In this document: one piece after another, positions 1-12,114 of the stretch
Numbering within the stretch: position 1 is the stretch's first letter
How the letters are laid out: every line of letters starts with the position of its first letter
DNA from: Brassica napus
Lineage: Eukaryota > Streptophyta > Magnoliopsida > Brassicales > Brassicaceae
Assembly: GCF_020379485.1 (NCBI RefSeq)
Contig: NC_063436.1
Coordinates: 25,666,423-25,730,422 of the forward strand
Direction: 5' to 3'
DNA: 64,000 nt
Program-made: the position numbers and the translations under genes
The notes under the pieces: model-generated
Databases searched by the model: none
Seen by the model: only the letters and a program-made list of their open reading frames with translations
What the model was told of the DNA's origin: nothing

Positions 1-1230
1 TGAACTGGTAAATATACCTTGTACACTTCTCCAAATCCACCTTGACCGAGTTTGTTTCTTTCAGAAAAGTTATCGGTTGCTGCTTCAACAGCTTTAAAAT
101 CAAACTGAAATGAGCCAGCGGTTGTAATATCATCCCCACCTGCAAAATTAAAATGTTTTAAAAGCATTAGTCTTCATAAAACCTTCTAAGTTGCAAACAC
201 TAGTGTATTTTGGAATTTTATACCATCATCTGCAGTTGCTGTCTCATAAGTATTCTTCAGTCTCGTTGTTACATAGAAGCTACAAATGACTATAAAAAGA
301 AGAACATAGACACCTAGCGGCACAACAATTGCTATAATTATAACTTGCATGGAGTTCTCTTCTTTTCCTGCCAAATACATGAATTCAACAAATCTTTGAA
401 TCACTCAACCCAAAAAGGAAAAATACAGGGGGAGAGAGAGAGAGAGAGGGAGATCTCTTACCATGCATATCGTTAGAGGCAACTTCTTGATAGGTTTCAT
501 TGTAGAAAGGGTAAATATCGTACCTTAAGGTACAATTCGGAGAAAGAAGTCTTGCTCCGATTTTGTCAAGAGGCACGTTCTCGATGGTTTGTTGCAGACA
601 GTTTGAGCACATCACTGCTGTCAGATCAGGCATGCACTGAATTAATACATAAACCGTTTGAGCTGATGCGTAGTTCTCCTTCTTAAACGCAAACTTTCTT
701 GGACTAGCAGTAGCCTCCTCTGCAGCTTCGTTTATCAAAGAATGGACCACCTTACTGAATCGAACAGGTTGGTTTGCCGTAACATTCTGTTGGTTTACTA
801 CCATCAGCTCTCCAATTTTTGTTACAGGATCCAAGAGGATATTCCGGTCAGTGTATAAAAGCATGCATTCGTCGTAATAAATCAAAGCCTCCTTTTCATT
901 TGGACAATGATTTAGAGTGTCCTTGACGGAGAGGCTGATGCAGTCACGGCAGATTTCGAACGATACATCTGGGCGACAGAGGAAAAGTCCGAATACCATG
1001 TCAGGGTTTTGTCCCTCTTTAAGTCTTTGGAATCCATAGGAGAAAGATTGATTGTAACTAGAAGAAAGAGAGGACAAAAGGGTTTCGAGGTTTGAGGAGT
1101 ATGTGCTGTTTTTGAGGTAAGTTTTCTCTGGCTGACAAACATAACCGACGTAAGTCGGTCTGTGTTGCTGTACAGAAGGTCTCAGGTTTGTAAGGAAAGT
1201 GAAAAGGAAGAGGAAACCATAACCAGACAT
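1..1230 (-). CDS. Cysteine-rich receptor-like kinase, 5' part (gene 1), cut by the window edge
   Basis: Three exons read leftward: 462-1230 (signal peptide and two DUF26 domains), 224-367 (transmembrane segment) and 18-139 (juxtamembrane region to the kinase Gly loop [10 protein letters not shown]). Junctions are GT..AG and the phases agree (1, 1, 0). The start is the ATG at 1230, followed by a hydrophobic signal sequence (GFLFLFTF). DUF26 motifs are visible as [13 protein letters not shown] and [13 protein letters not shown]. The membrane exon has [20 protein letters not shown]. Exon 4 onward (lysine, HRD, DFG) lies outside the window, so kinase integrity is unknown. By family it is a plasma-membrane receptor kinase. 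It is head-to-head with the pseudogene at 2770. No lesion is seen in the visible part. Confidence 0.9.
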
Positions 1231-1589
1231 TTTTCCTTAAATGTTCTTGTTATATTATGTTTTTTTTTCCTTTCCCATAGGTGGTCTTAAATAATCTGAA
1301 GCCAAGTAAGAGTGTTGCTTTCTATAAACATAAGATTTTTCTAAGTCCAAGTCAATGCATAAAAACCACAAGACATGTCTACTTGACGCATGACTAGTAA
1401 CACATCAACTTTCTATATGTTGTTTTAACCAACAAGCAAATTTATGTTTGGTGGATGCTCTTTCTTTCCGTAGGTTGAATGCTTTATTTAATTTGTAAGA
1501 ACTCAAGATTGTAAGGAAGGCGAAAAATAAAAGAGAGAAACATAATCAGCAGCAGAAATGGTCAATTACATGTTCAAAAAAGGGTTAAC
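1231..1589. promoter_or_regulatory. Upstream region of gene 1, with W-box
   Basis: Intergenic DNA directly 5' of gene 1 (read leftward). AGTCAA at 1350-1355 is a W-box core (TTGACT) on the gene strand. WRKY factors bind W-boxes, and WRKY control of CRKs is known in Arabidopsis. No other gene is seen here. Confidence 0.35.
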
Positions 1590-2250
1590 TACTACACAAT
1601 TAATATTTAATTTTAATAGTTTTTTCTAAAGCCATGTTTTAAATGGCTATAGGATTTGGTTTCCTACTTCCTAATCTTCTAAAGCCTAGTACGTTGATAA
1701 GTCTTTGTATATTGTCTTCACTTCGTCTTCAGTGGACGAACCTTTCATTTTCGTTACCATTTTCTTTTGCTTTATGTTCTACTTTTTTCCTCTGCTTTAT
1801 GTTCTACTTCGTCTTGGCTATTCCTCATCAGGGGGAATCTTCTTACTTAGTTTTATTATTATATTTTGGAATATGTTTTATTTTGTGGTCCCTAATGTGG
1901 AAGTGGAACATCATTTCTGCGTAGGAGATTGTATAACGTGTTTTCCGGTGCTATATATTTGTAGAAATCCACCGAATAGAAATTGCACGGGTCAAGAGCA
2001 ACTTGCAACTGAAATTTAATTGACACAAGAGGTCTCCATAAGATACATGGTTGATGTCCTAACCCCAAACAACATATGTATGATCTTGAAAACTATCAAA
2101 CTTGAAGAAAAATACTTTAAACAAAACCTTACTAAGAAAATCATTAACGAAGACATTTATTTGATACTAGTCTACGTTTTTACACTACTATGGAATGGAA
2201 ACAATAATATTTTCTCATCTGAGAAAATCTTTTTTTTTTTAATTAAATGA
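1590..2250. repeat. Duplicated flank, copy 1 (matches 13390-13980; part again at 15425-15500)
   Basis: The stretch around GTACGTTGATAA, CTTCGTCTTC and GGAGATTGTATAACGTG, and onward to TTTGATACTAGTCTAC, recurs in the same order at 13390-13980 with many small differences. Short open frames exist but differ between copies, so it reads as noncoding flank of a duplicated CRK unit. Between 2251 and 2685 I see only AT-rich DNA. Confidence 0.7.
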
Positions 2251-2685
2251 AAAGTAAATTCTCAGACTGGATAAAATAACTTTAGATTTTAGTTATATAA
2301 ATTTTATATATTTTTGTAATAATTGGAACTTCAGAAAATGTGTACAACCCTCTGCATGACGTGGGATAAACATATACTATTTGCAGGGAAACTCTCAACC
2401 TGTTCCGCCAACATTAGAATTCATTCGACTATCCATAAGGCTGTACCAAGAATTCAATAATGAATATGGTTGAAGAAATTAACACATTTACATTAACACA
2501 CTTATTTTGCATGGGTCTTAGTCGACAAAAAAAATTAAAATCTATATTGTTTTATCACAGTATCTAGATTTTATATTGTACTTTCATAGATGTTTTCATT
2601 GTAATATTCATAAAACGAAGGATCAAATTTTCAGTTTCTGACTTACAAATAATTGCCTTAGGCCTTACAACCTTTGCACGTCACT

Positions 2686-2769
2686 GATTATGGTCGTCAC
2701 AAACCAAGAGAGGGCTCTTTTATAAATGGGACCTTCATAGTCTGAACCCCAAATCAGGGAAACCGAACC
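2686..2769 (+). promoter_or_regulatory. Core promoter of the CRK pseudogene, conserved with gene A
   Basis: TGGTCGTC, AAACCAAGAGAGGG and a TATAAAT box (about 2721) 45-50 bases before the ATG match 16100-16187 upstream of gene A almost base for base. The duplication therefore included the promoter. Confidence 0.6.
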
Positions 2770-3455
2770 ATGTCTTCTGTGTCTCTTTCATCTTCATGTT
2801 TCTTTTCTCCTTCCTCAGTGGCTTCAGAGCTTCTGCTCAAGATCACGGTTACAAAAATACCATTTCTGTGGCAATACGACAAGCTATTCAGCTAACAGCA
2901 CTTACTTCACCAATCTCAAAATACCTTTGGCCTCTCTCTCATCTGGAAACGCCTCATACTCCACCAGCTTCCAAAACGCTACGGTGAGACAATCCCCGAG
3001 TAGAGTCACCAGACTTTTCCTCTGCCGAGGTGATGTCTCGCAAGAAGCTTGTACTGCGTCTCCTATTCCGTCAAAGATATCTTAATCATGTGTGTCCCAC
3101 TCAGAGAGAGGCCATTATCTATTACAATCATTGTACGCTCAGATACTCGGACTGTGTTATATTTTCTCAAACCTCACATTCAGTGGAACATTTTTGTGGT
3201 GTAACGATTACAGTATTGGGTCCAACTATGAAGACCAGTTCAAAAAATTGGTGTTGACCACGATGATCGAAGCAGCGAACAGTTCTCGATATTTCTGTAC
3301 GAGAAATGCCAAGTGGAAAGAATACGTGAATTTGTACGTCCTGGTTCAGTGCACTCCTGTTCTGACAAAGAATCATCAACAGAATGCCTTTAAGAAAAAT
3401 TGGAGCAAGACTTTCTATTCCCTAGCTGTAATTCTAGGTACAAACTTTATTAATC
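2770..3455 (+). pseudogene. CRK ectodomain pseudogene (exon 1 only)
   Basis: Aligns by eye with exon 1 of gene A (16188). It begins ATGTCTTCT, continues through a signal-peptide-like stretch, and keeps recognisable pieces such as YSD, SSRYFCTRNAKWK and YVLVQCTP. The frame is lost several times. The first DUF26 lacks its cysteine context. The second is cut after CTPVL, and a short match to the end of the domain (AGCTGTAATTCTAGGTAC) follows near 3423. No transmembrane or kinase exon follows; the sequence runs into a purine-rich tract. It is a decayed tandem copy of gene A. Confidence 0.85.
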
Positions 3456-3770
3456 TTAAAAATCGAAAAAGAAAAAGATTTAAAGAGTAAAAGGAGAGAA
3501 TCGAAGAACAAAAAGGTGAAATTAAAAAATATAAGGAGAAGGAGAGCGGGATCCAATAAAAAAACATAAAGAGGAGAAAGGAATGAGAAAGTTTTTTTCA
3601 AAAAAAAAAAAAAAAAAAGAAAGGAATGAGAAAGTTGAAAGAAAAAAAATCAAAGAAAAATACAAACAAAGAAGAAAAAAAGCGAAGAAAATGAAAGAGG
3701 AAGAAGAGATCGAAAACAAGGAAAAGACATAAGAAGAAAGAAGAAGGAGAAGAAGAACTAAGAATTTTAG
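3456..3770. repeat. Purine-rich (GA/A) low-complexity tract
   Basis: About 300 bases almost entirely A and G on the plus strand, including an A run at 3600-3618. Open frames on either strand here are compositional (K/E/R-rich or F/S-rich) and not credible genes. Confidence 0.7.
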
Positions 3771-4273
3771 CTTTGCTTAATCGAGTTCGCCCTAGGTTTT
3801 GCTCTCTGACACGTTTATCGAGGCACAAACCTCTTAATCTTTTCAGACGTTGGCGGTGGCTTGGGTCACCAGCGTCCACCCTTGTCCTTGTCTGCGAAAG
3901 ATGAACTGAACTTTCGCAGCTCAACAGCCGCTGCTCTCCCTCTGCCGATAATATGTCCGATCGACATTGCCGGAAGGATACGAGTCAAAATATTGGCTTG
4001 AAAAGTCTTCTAAAGCATAAAAGCCTTTATTCCAGGCCATTTGTTTCACGGTCCACTTTTATGTGGAGTAATGTAATTACTCTCTCTTTTATAAACGTAT
4101 TAATTATTCTCTCTTTCATTAAACTCTTTTATAAAAGAATATCATTTTAACATTATTCATACAAATTTAAATTCATTTAAGTCTTTAATAATTATATTTA
4201 TATTTACCAAATAGTATTTGAGATAAGAAAATTATTTATAAAATTTAATCATTTTATAATTAATATCTTATAT
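3771..4273. other. Unassigned spacer before the CACTA element
   Basis: A moderately GC-rich 190-base piece (3771-3960) precedes AT-rich DNA. Short open frames occur on both strands but none resembles a known domain. I cannot assign a function. Confidence 0.3.
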
Positions 4274-4276
4274 ATT

Positions 4277-4620
4277 CACTACAAGAAAACAGCGGTATTC
4301 TGACGGACGTTCCGACGGAAAATGAAATCCTCGGAAAATCCCGAGGAAATTCCGAGGAAACACAAAATTTGGTTTCCTCGGAATTTTCTCGGAATATACC
4401 AACGGAATTCTGAGGAAATATCATTCCGTCGGAATATTCTTATGGAATTCCGAGGAAAATTGTATTCCTCGGAAAAAACCGATGAATTCCGAGGAAATAT
4501 TATAGACGTTAGAGAGCCGTTGGAGAGCCGTTGGGGGATTTTAAAAATTCCGAGGAAATTCCGACGAACTAGCCGTTGGCATCGGAATTCTGTCGGAATT
4601 TCCTCGGTCTGTCGGAAGGA
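4277..4620. repeat. CACTA left inverted repeat and subterminal repeats
   Basis: TIR at 4277-4307, then many copies of TTCCGAGGAA, TTCCGACGGA and their complements in both orientations. In En/Spm elements such arrays bind the TNPA-type protein. Transcription of the transposase region starts just beyond. Confidence 0.8.
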
Positions 4621-4720
4621 TTTCAACTATAAATACAAGCACCCCTCTTCCTCTTCATTCACTCCATATCTTCATCCTCCCTCTCACTCTCTTTACACAC
4701 GAATTTGATTCATAAAAAAC

Positions 4721-7700
4721 ATGTCTTCTTCAAATTATTTTCGTTCTTGGATCGATCGACCTCATTTGGATCCGAACACGAGATTGCTTACGGAAGAATA
4801 CCAACGAGGTATAACCGAATTCATGGGGTTAGTTCACCGACAACCGGAAGCAAAAACAGGTATGTTAAGATGTCCTTGCTCTAATTGTAAAAATAAAAAG
4901 GTTATTAAAGAGTGGGATGTTTGGACTCATCTATATTTGAGTGGGTTTACACGAAGTTACAAAATTTGGTATCATCATGGGGAAACTGATTATGAACATG
5001 GTAGTACTAGCGAACCTCAGCCAGCGGTTAGATTAGAAGAACCAATTAGAACAGATGTAGATAATGGTGTAGGTACTGAGCAGATGGTAAATGATCATTT
5101 TAGAGGGGAAGATTTACCCAATGCCGAAGCTAGGAGATTTTATGATATGTTGGATGCTGGAAAGCAACCATTGTACGAAGGTTGCAGAGATGGTCATTCA
5201 GCTTTATCATCTGCTACAAGATTGATGGGCATTAAGACGGATTATAATTTGGCGGAAGACTGTGTGGATGCGATTGCTGATTATCTAAAAGGTATTCTAC
5301 CCGAAGATAATGTAGCTCCTGGCTCATACTACGAGGTTCAGAAACTCGTAGCTGGTCTTGGTTTATCGTATCAGGTAATAGATGTATGCAGAGACAACTG
5401 CATGATTTATTGGAGGGCGGATGAACAGCGGGTTTCATGCAAATTTTGTGGGAAGCCTCGTTATAAAGATACGAATGGAAGAGTTCCAGTGCCATATAAA
5501 AGGATGTGGTATTTGCCTTTGACGGAAAGGTTGCAGAGGTTGTATATGTCTGAACGCACAGCGCAACCAATGAGAATGGCATGCGGAGCACTCAACAGAT
5601 GGTGAGATCAGACATCCTTCAGATGCAAAAGCGTGGAAGCATTTCCAATCAAAGTATCCCGACTTTGCGTATGAGAGAAGAAATGTCTACCTTGGATTAT
5701 GTACTGATGGTTTCAGCCCGTTTGGCAAGAGTGGAAGACAGTATTCTCTATGGCCACTCATTCTTACACCATACAACCTACCCCCAAACTTGTGCTTGCG
5801 ACGAGAGTTTTTGTTTCTCTCGATTCTCGTTCCCGGACCAGAGCATCCTAAGAGATCACTTGATGTGTTTCTTCAGCCACTAATATATGAGTTGCAACAA
5901 CTATGGGCTCAAGGTGCTGAAACATACGATGTTTCGTATAAAGAAAACTTTCAAATGCAGGCAGTACTAATGTGGACAATAAGTGATTTTCCAGCATATG
6001 GTATGTTATCTGGATGGACAACGCATGGAAGGCTATCATGTCCATATTGTCAAGATAACACTGATGCTTTCCAACTAAAACACGGAAGGAAAACGTGTTG
6101 GTTTGACTGTCACAGGAGATTTCTACCACCAGATCATCCATATCGTAGAAGTAGGAATTTGTTTACGAAGAACAAGAGGGTGTTTGACAGTTCACCTCCG
6201 GAAATTTGTGGGAAAGATTTGAAGACACAACTTAGAGATTTTGGTGCAGAAAGGACGCCAGACGTCGGTGGACATGAGCGTTTTCCGGTAGATGGTGTTG
6301 GGGACCTACATAACTGGCACAAAAAAAAAGTATTTTCTGAGATCTGCCATACTGGGAGGATCATCTACTAAGGCATAATTTAGATGTCATGCATATTGAG
6401 AAGAACTTTTTTGACAATTTCATGAACACGATCCTTAATGTTCAAGGTAAAACAAAGGATAATTTGAAGTCAAGACTAGATTTAGTCGATATATGTGCTC
6501 GTTCAGAACTTCATGTTGATGAAAATGGTAGGGCTCCTTTTCCCATATAACGACTTGATGCAGCGGGAAAGGATGCGTTCTTTGATTGGATTTCAAAAGA
6601 TGTGGAATTTCCAGACGGTTACGCATCTAATTTGCGTAACTGTATCGACAGAAAGGAAGGAAAGTTTACTGGCTTGAAAAGCCACGATTGCCATGTAATG
6701 ATGCAGCGCCTCCTTCTGTTTGCCTTCAAGGAACTATTACCACGAAATGTTCATGAAGCAATTGAAGGGATAAGTGGTTTCTTCCGCGATTTATGCACGA
6801 GATCAGTGACTCTTGAAGGTATTGACAATTTGAAGACTAACATAGCCGTGATTCAGTGCAACCTTAAGAAGATATTTTCTCCCTCATTTTTTGATGTTTT
6901 GGAGCATCTTGTTATTCACCTGGTAAGAGAATTGGAACTTGGTGGTCCTGTGCAGTATAGATGGATGTATCTGTATGAGCGGTATATGTTCCATTTGAAG
7001 AAGATGGTAAAAAATTTAAGTAGGGTGGAAGGTTCTATAGTCGCACAGATGATCAATGAAAAAACTTCAAACTTTGCCGAGTACTACTTTCCAGCAGAAG
7101 TTCATACCAAAAACAGAAGACCTGCTCGGCATGATGATAGAGGCGAACGGGTAACATATCATTGGAAGGTTCCAGACATTTTCACAGACGTTGGACGACT
7201 TAGCGGAAAACCAAAGGACCGTCGACTTACTGATCAGGAGCGCAGTCATTTGCAAACATATTTACTCACCAACTGCGAAGATGTTCTTCAATATGAGAGG
7301 ATTTTCATGGCAAAAAAGCGGTTCGAATATAGATACGCCACAGAGGACGAACTAGAAGAAATGAAGCAGAGAGAATTTGGTGGATGGATGTTTACTTATG
7401 TGAGTGATGGTTTGGCCAGAGGTGAAACATTTGACGATTGGATACGCGAGATGGTCGTTGGACCAAACTTTGTTGTGAAGTCATATCCGAGATTTGTACT
7501 CGAGGATATGCATTCACAACTCAGAAGAGGAGACGTTCGAGTACGACTTATGATGCTGGTGTTTGTTCTGCATCAGGAGATGATGTATACTACAGACACA
7601 TAAATGAGATTTTGGAAATCAAGTATTTGGGCATGGTTGGATTGCGCTGTACTGTTTTCTATTGTGATTGGCACGACAACACTCCAGATCGAGGTGTGAG

Positions 7701-8085
7701 AACAGATGCATTTGGTGTTACATCAGTAAATTCGAGACGGAAGCTGCAATATTATGATCCTTTCATTCTTGCTTCTCAGGCCGATCAGGTTTGTTATATC
7801 AAGTACCCCCGGGTAAGGAACAGAGATGATCCATGGGTTACTGTTACAAGACTCAACCCGAGAGGCCGAGATCAGGGAAGTTCCGAGCAGGAAGACCCAC
7901 TACAACCAAGCACATCCGGCAACTTAAGTGCAGCAGAAGATTTAGGTGGAGTTGGCCTTGTAGTCGATTTAACCGACTTCGGAGAGGAAGCCGCCGTTCA
8001 CGTAGAGGATGAACCAGTGATTGGAGAGTTTCACCAAGATCCAGATTCAGATTCATCTGGTGATGACGACTCGGAAACAGACTAG
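4721..8085 (+). pseudogene. CACTA TNP2-like transposase, frameshifted
   Basis: Starts at the ATG at 4721. Domain order follows the family: a transposase-associated N-terminal domain with CPCSNCKN and WDVWTHLYLSGF (to about 4990), the TNP2 core (PYKRMWYLPL, then CTDGFSPFG, SLWPLILTPYNLPP, LVPGPEHPKRSLDVFLQPL, LDVMHIEKNFFDN), a DUF4218-like region (LKSHDCHVMMQRLL, about 6670-7000) and a C-terminal DUF4216 (IKYLGMVGLRCTVFYCDW, about 7610-7800) with an acidic tail. Breaks: one extra A near 5576, a shift in the A run at 6321-6329, TGA at 6338-6340, TAA at 6548-6550, and one missing base near 7493. It cannot make a full transposase as read. Confidence 0.9.
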
Positions 8086-8119
8086 CGTCGACCTTTTTTT
8101 TTTTTTTTTAAATATAAAT

Positions 8120-8316
8120 ACCAAGGAAATTCCGAGGGAAGATAGGTTTTCCTCGGAATTTCCTCGGAATAGATCTTGTCGATTTAGGAATTTGATTATA
8201 CATTCCTTTTCCTCGGAATCTCCTCGGAATTTTTCGAGGAAATTCCGACGAAGATAAGGTTTTCCTCGGAATTCCCTCGGAAAATTCCGAGGAAATTCCG
8301 AGGAACTTGGGGTTTT
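8120..8316. repeat. Internal TTCCGAGG repeat block 1 of the CACTA element
   Basis: Directly behind the transposase stop. Repeats the TTCCTCGGAATTTCCTCGGAA motif family found at both element ends. Confidence 0.75.
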
Positions 8317-9057
8317 AAACCGAAAACAACTTTTTACGGATTGAATAACACGTATATAACCTTCATTAAGTGTCTTAACCAGATTATGATGTTTGGAACT
8401 AGTAACTTTGGTGTTTTACCCAATAACAAACACTTTTACGATTGCATGAACGAAAACCACACAACATAAGAGAAACACTTATACACTTTAATAAACGGTA
8501 AAGGGAATATGATGCAGCGGACAACTAGGTTGAACGGTCGATCTAAGAATTTAGGTTCTTCGAGACCTGTTCTTGGATCAATCAAGAGTTTCTTTCGATA
8601 GCTTCTTGAGACCAACTTCCTGAATAAGATGAATTTAATCGAATCTTGTTCAAGGCAACTCAAAATAGATGAACTGAATCAAATCTCTTTTAAGGTAATA
8701 AGCAAAAGCTCTATTATTAGTTATCAAAGTCCCCCTACAACTTTAGGCTTCAATGCCTATTTATAATAAATCCTTAATCTAAAAAAACTCTAATCTTAAT
8801 TAAAATAGGAAAACCATTAAAATATAGAAAATATAAATAAAAGGTAATTATCTAAATTAATATAACTAATAAAATAAATAACAAGATATTTGGAAATATT
8901 CCAAATACTTATCTGCATCAGAATACTTACAATTATTTTTGAAATTTTGTTATTTCATGGTTTATGATCATCTATACAAAGAATCCTCAATGGTATGCAT
9001 TATAATTGTATAAGAAATGAAATACGGCGAAAATAATCGATGTTTTAAAACCCCAAA
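8317..9057. other. Unassigned AT-rich segment inside the CACTA element
   Basis: About 740 bases between two repeat blocks. It has no TTCCGAGG motifs and no convincing open frame (a 75-codon frame at 8436-8663 on the minus strand resembles nothing I know). The edges carry related sequences (GGGGTTTTAAACC near 8310 and GTTTTAAAACCCC near 9045), so it may be a nested insertion. Confidence 0.35.
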
Positions 9058-9256
9058 CCCTGGTTCCTCAGAATTTCCTCGGTAATTACCGAGGGTATTC
9101 CGAGGAATCCTGGTTCCTCGGAATATTTTCATTTAACCGGGTAAACCAAGCCGCCAAATATTTCGCGAAAATTGAATTAAAGATTTCCGAGGAAATTCCG
9201 ACGGAAATATAAAATACTTCCGAGGAAATTCCGACGGATAGTTTCCGTCGGACGCC
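9058..9256. repeat. Internal TTCCGAGG repeat block 2 of the CACTA element
   Basis: Second internal block of TTCCTCGG/TTCCGACGG repeats, immediately upstream of the probable 5' leader of the second gene (9260-9400), which itself holds a duplicated CTCTCGCGATTTCCGGCGA. Confidence 0.7.
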
Positions 9257-9259
9257 TCA

Positions 9260-10095
9260 TAATATTAGGGCGAGCCCGATCTTCTTCCCCATTTCTCTCT
9301 TCCTCTCCGCGCCGCACAGGCTCTCCCTCTCGCGATTTCCGGCGACTCCACCGTTCTCTCTCGCGATTTCCGGCGAATCTGCCCTAATCCTCCCCCATAA
9401 TCATGTATGAACCCTATCCCACTCTCTTAGGGTAGATTTGTATGGTTTTTAAGTAGATTTGATGATTTTGGAATGAGATTTATAGATTTTTGTTAGGTTG
9501 AATGGTAAGATTGTGTAAAATCAAGTTTGATTATGTATTTCACTTGATTTGGATTTTTTTTTTGGTTTTTATTGATTTTGTGGTTATAAAAATCGAATTT
9601 GTAATTATATATATATATATTCAAAACGTTTTTTGTATATAAAATCTATTTTTTGCATTTTAAAATCATTTATATATTTATTAATGATTTTTAAAATCTA
9701 TAAAACTTTTTTGTGATTAAAAATCATATATATAATATTTAAAATCATTTTTTTGTTGTAATAAAACGTTTTATGTATTTTATTTATAAAATATAAATTT
9801 CTACATTTATTAAACATTTTTAATATTATTAAAACTATTTTTTGTAATTATTAAACATTTTAAATATTTTTAAAACTATTTTTTGTAATTATTAAACTGT
9901 TTTTGGGATTTATTAAAACTATTTTTTTAATTTTTAAACTATTTTTTATTTATTAAAACTTTTTTTTTTAATTATTAAACTATTTATATTTTTGTGATTA
10001 AAAACTATTTTTTTTAACTATTTTTTATTTAAACTGTTTTTTTTTATTAAAATTATTAGAACTAATTTTTAAATATGTTCTTTTTTAATTTACAG
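9260..10095. other. Leader and AT-rich first intron of the second CACTA gene
   Basis: The CT-rich leader ends near 9402 at CAT followed by GTATGA, a plausible splice donor. It is followed by about 690 bases of T-rich, repetitive intron-like DNA (TTTTTATTTATTAAAACTA units) up to the acceptor TTTACAG at 10095. The first coding exon is not resolved. Confidence 0.4.
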
Positions 10096-11943
10096 GTCTA
10101 ATGATGATCAGATCCGGCCTCGCCAGCGTCGTAGCCGGGGTGGTATGGGGAGCCAGTCTCGGGGTTCGTCCAGCCATGTTCAGGATTCCGTTTCGCCCCA
10201 CAGCTCCTACCATACATCTCCCTCTCCATTACCCGCTCCTGCTGCTCCCGCTGCTGCACCCGCTCCTACTGCTCCCGCTGCTGCACCTGCTCCTCTGGGT
10301 CCTCCGGGAGTGATGAGTGTTGCGGAGTTGGTTCGACAGCCCGGTCGTGACCATCTTCCCTATCTTACTGAGTATCCACATGGACATTGTCAAACATGGT
10401 AATTAAACTTTTATTTTTTTAACTATTTTTTATTTAAACTGTTTTTTTATTAATAATTTGTTTTTTTTATTAGGTTCAACCGATCCGGGAACGGGATCAG
10501 CGCATGGATCAACCGTATGATGTACTCGGCCCTCGACAAGGGACATCCGACTTTCACTGACTTCCCTCCCGCGAAGCAGCATCTGTGGTTTCGTCAGTTT
10601 GCGGTAAGTATTCAAATTTTTTACTTATATTTTTTATTTATTAAAACTATTTTTTGTAATTATTAAACTATTTCTATATTTATTAAACATTTTAAATATT
10701 ATTAAAACTATTTTTTTAATTATTAAACTATTTTTTATTTATTAAAACTTTTTTTTGTAATTATTAAACTATTTTCTATATTTATTAAACTATTTTTTAT
10801 TTATTAAAACTTTTTTTTGTAATTATTAAACTATTTATATTTTTGTGGTTAAAAACTATTTTTAAACTATTTCAGCAAGAATTCAACTGGAATTCCGATG
10901 ATACGCTCTCTATGTATCACCATTTTGTCCATAAAGTTATGGACAACTATGGGAAGCAGATGTACGAGTGGAAGAAAAAGTGAGAAGTAAACAAGGTAAT
11001 TTTTAATTTATTAACAATTTTTAATGTATTAAACTATTTTTTAAATTATTAAACTTTTTTTTTTTAAATTAAAAGGTCCCAAAGTCGATGAACGACACGG
11101 TCTGGAAGGAGTTGTGTGCGCATTGGGATAAGGAAGAGACGAAAGAAACTTCTTCCACCAACTCCAACAACCGCAGGAGCGACCGTAAAGGGAAGGGCAT
11201 CTACAAGCATAACTTGGGTGCTCAATTTATTGCCACTCTGGCGGATCGCATGGTAAGTTCAACCGCTTTTTCTTCAATTATTTAAGTTTCAGAATTTTAT
11301 TTTTTGTGCATTTTTTCAAATTTTTAATTGTTTAATTTATTTTTTTTCAAGGCGGAAGAAAATGAGGGCGACCCGGTTGATGATCTCGCCCTAATGAAAA
11401 GGGCGTATACCAACAAGAAGACCGGCCAGATTGATGATGGTCTTGTGAGGGACGTGGTCGACCTGGTCCAAACTCAGGTGTATGACGAAGTGTCTCAGCT
11501 TCAAACCGATGATGACGATTCGACGGCTTCGACCAACTTGTCCCGGGTTCGAATCAAAGAAATCGTTGATTTATATTAAATATAAATATTCTAAATTTAA
11601 AGTTCAATTTAAATATTTTTTGATTTTTATTTTATCATCAATTTATATTATCTAAATTTGGTTATTTATATTTCAGTCGGTTCCAAAGAAAAAGGGACGT
11701 TTGGTCGGTTTGGGTCGTCGCTCCCGGTCGGCTGCTCCTTCTTCTGCACCACCGGCATATGTTGATCCAGAAGTTCTTATAGCTCAGCTGAAGGACAAGG
11801 ATGATCGGATATCTGCGTTGGAGACCCAGATGGCAGCTCAACTGGCGGGCTATGAGACCCAGAAGAGGCTAAACGAGCAGATGATGGAGATGATGAAGAG
11901 GATGTACCCGAACGAGGTGTTCCCGAACATTCCAGACCCGTAG
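10096..11943 (+). pseudogene. Second CACTA gene (plant transposase Ptta/En/Spm family), decayed
   Basis: Exons recognised by sense sequence and splice sites: 10096-10398 (Ser/Pro/Ala-rich, repeated PAPAAPAAAP), 10474-10603 (FNRSGNGISAWINRMMYSAL), 10876-10995 (QEFNWNSDD), 11076-11252 ([16 protein letters not shown]), 11352 to about 11570 (DDLALMKRAYTNKKTGQ) and 11677-11943 (a coiled-coil-like tail, EVLIAQLKDKDDRISALE). This matches the Transposase_24 type of protein carried by plant CACTA elements. Lesions: an in-frame TGA at 10981-10983 where Trp is expected, and a lost donor near 11570. The intervening introns are T-rich and share related repeats. Confidence 0.82.
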
Positions 11944-12114
11944 TTTTTTTTTTTTAACAAAAACTCAGAATGTTTTATTTAACTTTGAATATTATCTACT
12001 ATGTTTTAATGTTTTATGTTTTATTCAATTTTAATTTTAATTTTAAATTTTCGAATTTAAATTTTAAAAATTTTAATTTTTTAAAAAAAATAAATTTTTT
12101 TAAAAAAATAATTT

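Noticed and set aside
1643..2019. Overlapping 93- and 104-codon frames
   Set aside because: The homologous copy at 13475-13798 does not conserve either frame, so this is noncoding flank.
3522..3924. Minus-strand frames rich in F and S, one with a GDPSHRQRLKRL start
   Set aside because: Run through a purine tract; composition explains them and no domain is seen.
7067..7255. Minus-strand frames inside the transposase (and similar shadows in LINE and gag)
   Set aside because: Antisense shadows of a clearly recognised coding strand.
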